NCBI RefSeq assembly: GCF_023716665.1
Contig: NZ_CP071860.1
Span: forward strand, 1,116,001 to 1,180,000
Reading direction: 5' to 3'
Source: Vibrio sp. SCSIO 43135
GTDB lineage: Bacteria > Pseudomonadota > Gammaproteobacteria > Enterobacterales > Vibrionaceae
Length of the DNA: 64,000 nucleotides
Positions 63,120 to 64,000 of the stretch are shown here, piece after piece. The translations under genes and the position numbers were made by a program. The notes under the pieces are model-generated. The model did not search any database, was not told the origin of the DNA, and saw nothing but the letters and a program-made list of their open reading frames with translations. The first letter of the stretch is position 1. The number at the start of each line of letters is the position of its first letter.

Positions 63120-63464
63120 CTAACCGTGTACCTCGAGGCTGTCTTTAGGGGCTTCAGCACGCTCCGACATGCCGTAATCTCTAATTACCCCCGCTACTCT
63201 CAATCGATAAGTTTCAAAAACACCGTTTCGGCCTTTAGCTTGAGCAAGCCTGTGCCCCTCTAAACGACGCCACTCTTGAATCGACTCTTCATCACGCCAG
63301 AAAGACAGAGACAATACTTTGCTTTCATTCGTCAGGCTCTGGAAGCGCTCAATAGAAATAAAGCCGTCTATTTCTGCAAGTAATGGCCTAATTTCATTGG
63401 CAATATCAAGGTATTCAGATGTTTTACCGTCTGCGACTTGAACTTCAAAAATTACAGCAATCAT
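63120..63464 (-). CDS. Antibiotic-biosynthesis-monooxygenase (ABM) domain protein
   Basis: A 114-residue single ABM domain: Ala-Val-Ile-Phe-Glu-Val start, Phe-Ile-Ser-Ile-Glu-Arg-Phe near residue 36, Leu-Ser-Leu-Ser-Phe-Trp-Arg-Asp-Glu-Glu-Ser, and Trp-Arg. Such small dimers include quinol or heme oxygenases, but many have no known reaction. It lies 72 bases before the phosphotransferase gene on the same strand and could be its transcript partner. Confidence 0.82.
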   Translation of the reverse strand: MIAVIFEVQVADGKTSEYLDIANEIRPLLAEIDGFISIERFQSLTNESKVLSLSFWRDEESIQEWRRLEGHRLAQAKGRNGVFETYRLRVAGVIRDYGMSERAEAPKDSLEVHG

Positions 63465-63628
63465 GAGTTACCCAATTATTCATTAACATTCAGTGCAGTT
63501 TAGCGAATGCAAGACTGATTGATATGACTCACAGCAGGAAAACGACATTCTAATTGTTTGTTTGAACCGCAGTCACGATTGCGCCGTATATACCTCTCTT
63601 ACTAGTAACGAAAGGAGTGGTGAGATTT

Positions 63629-63781
63629 ATGAAAAAAGCGCATTTACCCACTAAGTGTTGCCCAGTATGCCAACGGCCATTTACATGGCGTAAAAAATGG
63701 GAAAAACACTGGGATGAAGTGAAATACTGTTCAGAGCGATGCCGTCGAAATCGTCACCATGGAATTTCACTACCATCATAA
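63629..63781 (+). CDS. Small zinc-ribbon-like DUF2256 protein
   Basis: A 50-residue basic protein. Two Cys pairs (Cys10-Cys11 with Cys14, and Cys34 with Cys38) form the DUF2256 zinc-ribbon pattern, with Lys-Trp-Glu-Lys-His-Trp between. It has AAAGGAG upstream of the ATG at 63629, with GTGAG nearer. In vibrios and many bacteria DUF2256 genes sit beside photolyase or cryptochrome genes and SDRs; an SDR gene overlaps its 3' end here. Molecular role is unknown. The gene falls below common length cut-offs and is easily missed. Confidence 0.85.
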   Translation: MKKAHLPTKCCPVCQRPFTWRKKWEKHWDEVKYCSERCRRNRHHGISLPS

Positions 63782-64000
63782 GCAATAAATTTTCCATTCA
63801 ACGTTTCCTCTCCCGGCTTACAACTCTGGTTAAGCACGCTAATCAAGGCCTGAGCAACGTATTCGGCAGTAAACAACTTTCCACTTGGTACGTTAGCTTG
63901 GAAAGGCTTGGACAGATCCGTATCAGTGGTCCCCGGATGAAAAGCAAATATCGACGCATGCTTAAGCGTTCTCCCCCACTCAATACTAAGGGTTTTAATG
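63754..64000 (-). CDS. C-factor-like short-chain dehydrogenase (SDR), C-terminal part
   Basis: The last 81 residues of an SDR; the gene continues beyond the right edge. The piece shows Lys-Thr-Leu-Ser-Ile-Glu-Trp, then Phe-Ala-Phe-His-Pro-Gly-Thr-Thr-Asp-Thr-Asp-Leu-Ser-Lys-Pro-Phe, a C-terminal stretch typical of the CsgA/C-factor-like group. The Rossmann part and catalytic Tyr-x-x-x-Lys are not in view. It ends inside the DUF2256 gene with a 28-base convergent overlap. Together they resemble the SDR-DUF2256-photolyase neighbourhood of vibrios. Confidence 0.8.
   Translation of the reverse strand, partial: IKTLSIEWGRTLKHASIFAFHPGTTDTDLSKPFQANVPSGKLFTAEYVAQALISVLNQSCKPGEETLNGKFIAYDGSEIPW

Overview
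The window reads as a gammaproteobacterial chromosome, most likely Vibrio (family Vibrionaceae). The signs are the gene families and their order: a Yej peptide importer, an orphan acetate kinase without pta next to it, VF530, DUF2256 beside a C-factor-like SDR, several c-di-GMP enzymes and many LysR and AraC regulators. An ackA gene standing alone is typical of the second Vibrio chromosome, but that placement is inference. I see no rRNA, tRNA, insertion sequence, CRISPR array or phage. This is dense accessory-metabolism DNA with short gaps and many hairpin terminators.

Layout. 1-3.7 kb: small enzymes (hexapeptide and GNAT acetyltransferases, two VOC proteins, a CsaA/YgjH-like tRNA-binding protein) and a TauE/SafE exporter. 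4.0-6.1 kb: mesX-mesD, a folate- and cobalamin-independent methionine synthase with its DUF1852 partner. 6.1-12.6 kb: HD hydrolase, DUF3291, DUF4345, a lipoprotein, a Gfo/Idh oxidoreductase coupled to a frameshifted monooxygenase gene, a LysR regulator, VF530 and a DEAD-box helicase. 13.0-15.8 kb: two tandem M19-type dipeptidase paralogues with signal peptides. 16-19 kb: small unknown genes, including an unlisted 44-residue membrane protein, then ackA. 19.4-29 kb: three c-di-GMP proteins, a CueR-like regulator, an S4 RNA-binding protein, a LysR regulator, a REC-TPR response regulator and a PPC-domain protein. 29-34.7 kb: yejABEF. 35.3-36.1 kb: a GntR/FCD regulator. 36.1-46.1 kb: a choloylglycine-hydrolase-family enzyme, an AraC regulator, the aerobactin operon iucABCD and a divergent MFS transporter, with two Fur-box-like sites. 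46.5-52.6 kb: xdhA-xdhB-xdhC-guaD. 52.9-64 kb: a serine-protease-like lipoprotein, a DUF1254 protein with a divergent LysR regulator, lipocalin, nitrilase, LysE-type exporter, acetyltransferases, an ATPase, an AraC regulator divergent from a Set-type sugar exporter, a phosphotransferase, a monooxygenase, DUF2256 and a partial SDR.

How genes work together. MesX and MesD form a methionine synthase whose methyl donor is not known. GuaD turns guanine into xanthine and XdhAB oxidises xanthine to urate; no urate-degrading gene is in view. The same 16-bp palindrome (TTGACC-N4-GGTCAR) occurs twice before xdhA and once before the GntR gene 10 kb away. This suggests that the regulator and xdh are one regulon split by the siderophore block. 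IucABCD would make aerobactin, yet no iutA receptor gene follows iucD. The most useful leads are the MesX-MesD pair, the shared xdh/gntR operators, a possible small RNA before gntR, the start-codon hairpin of the LysR gene at 54.9 kb, the dipeptidase pair lacking the usual HxD motif, and the hidden small membrane protein.
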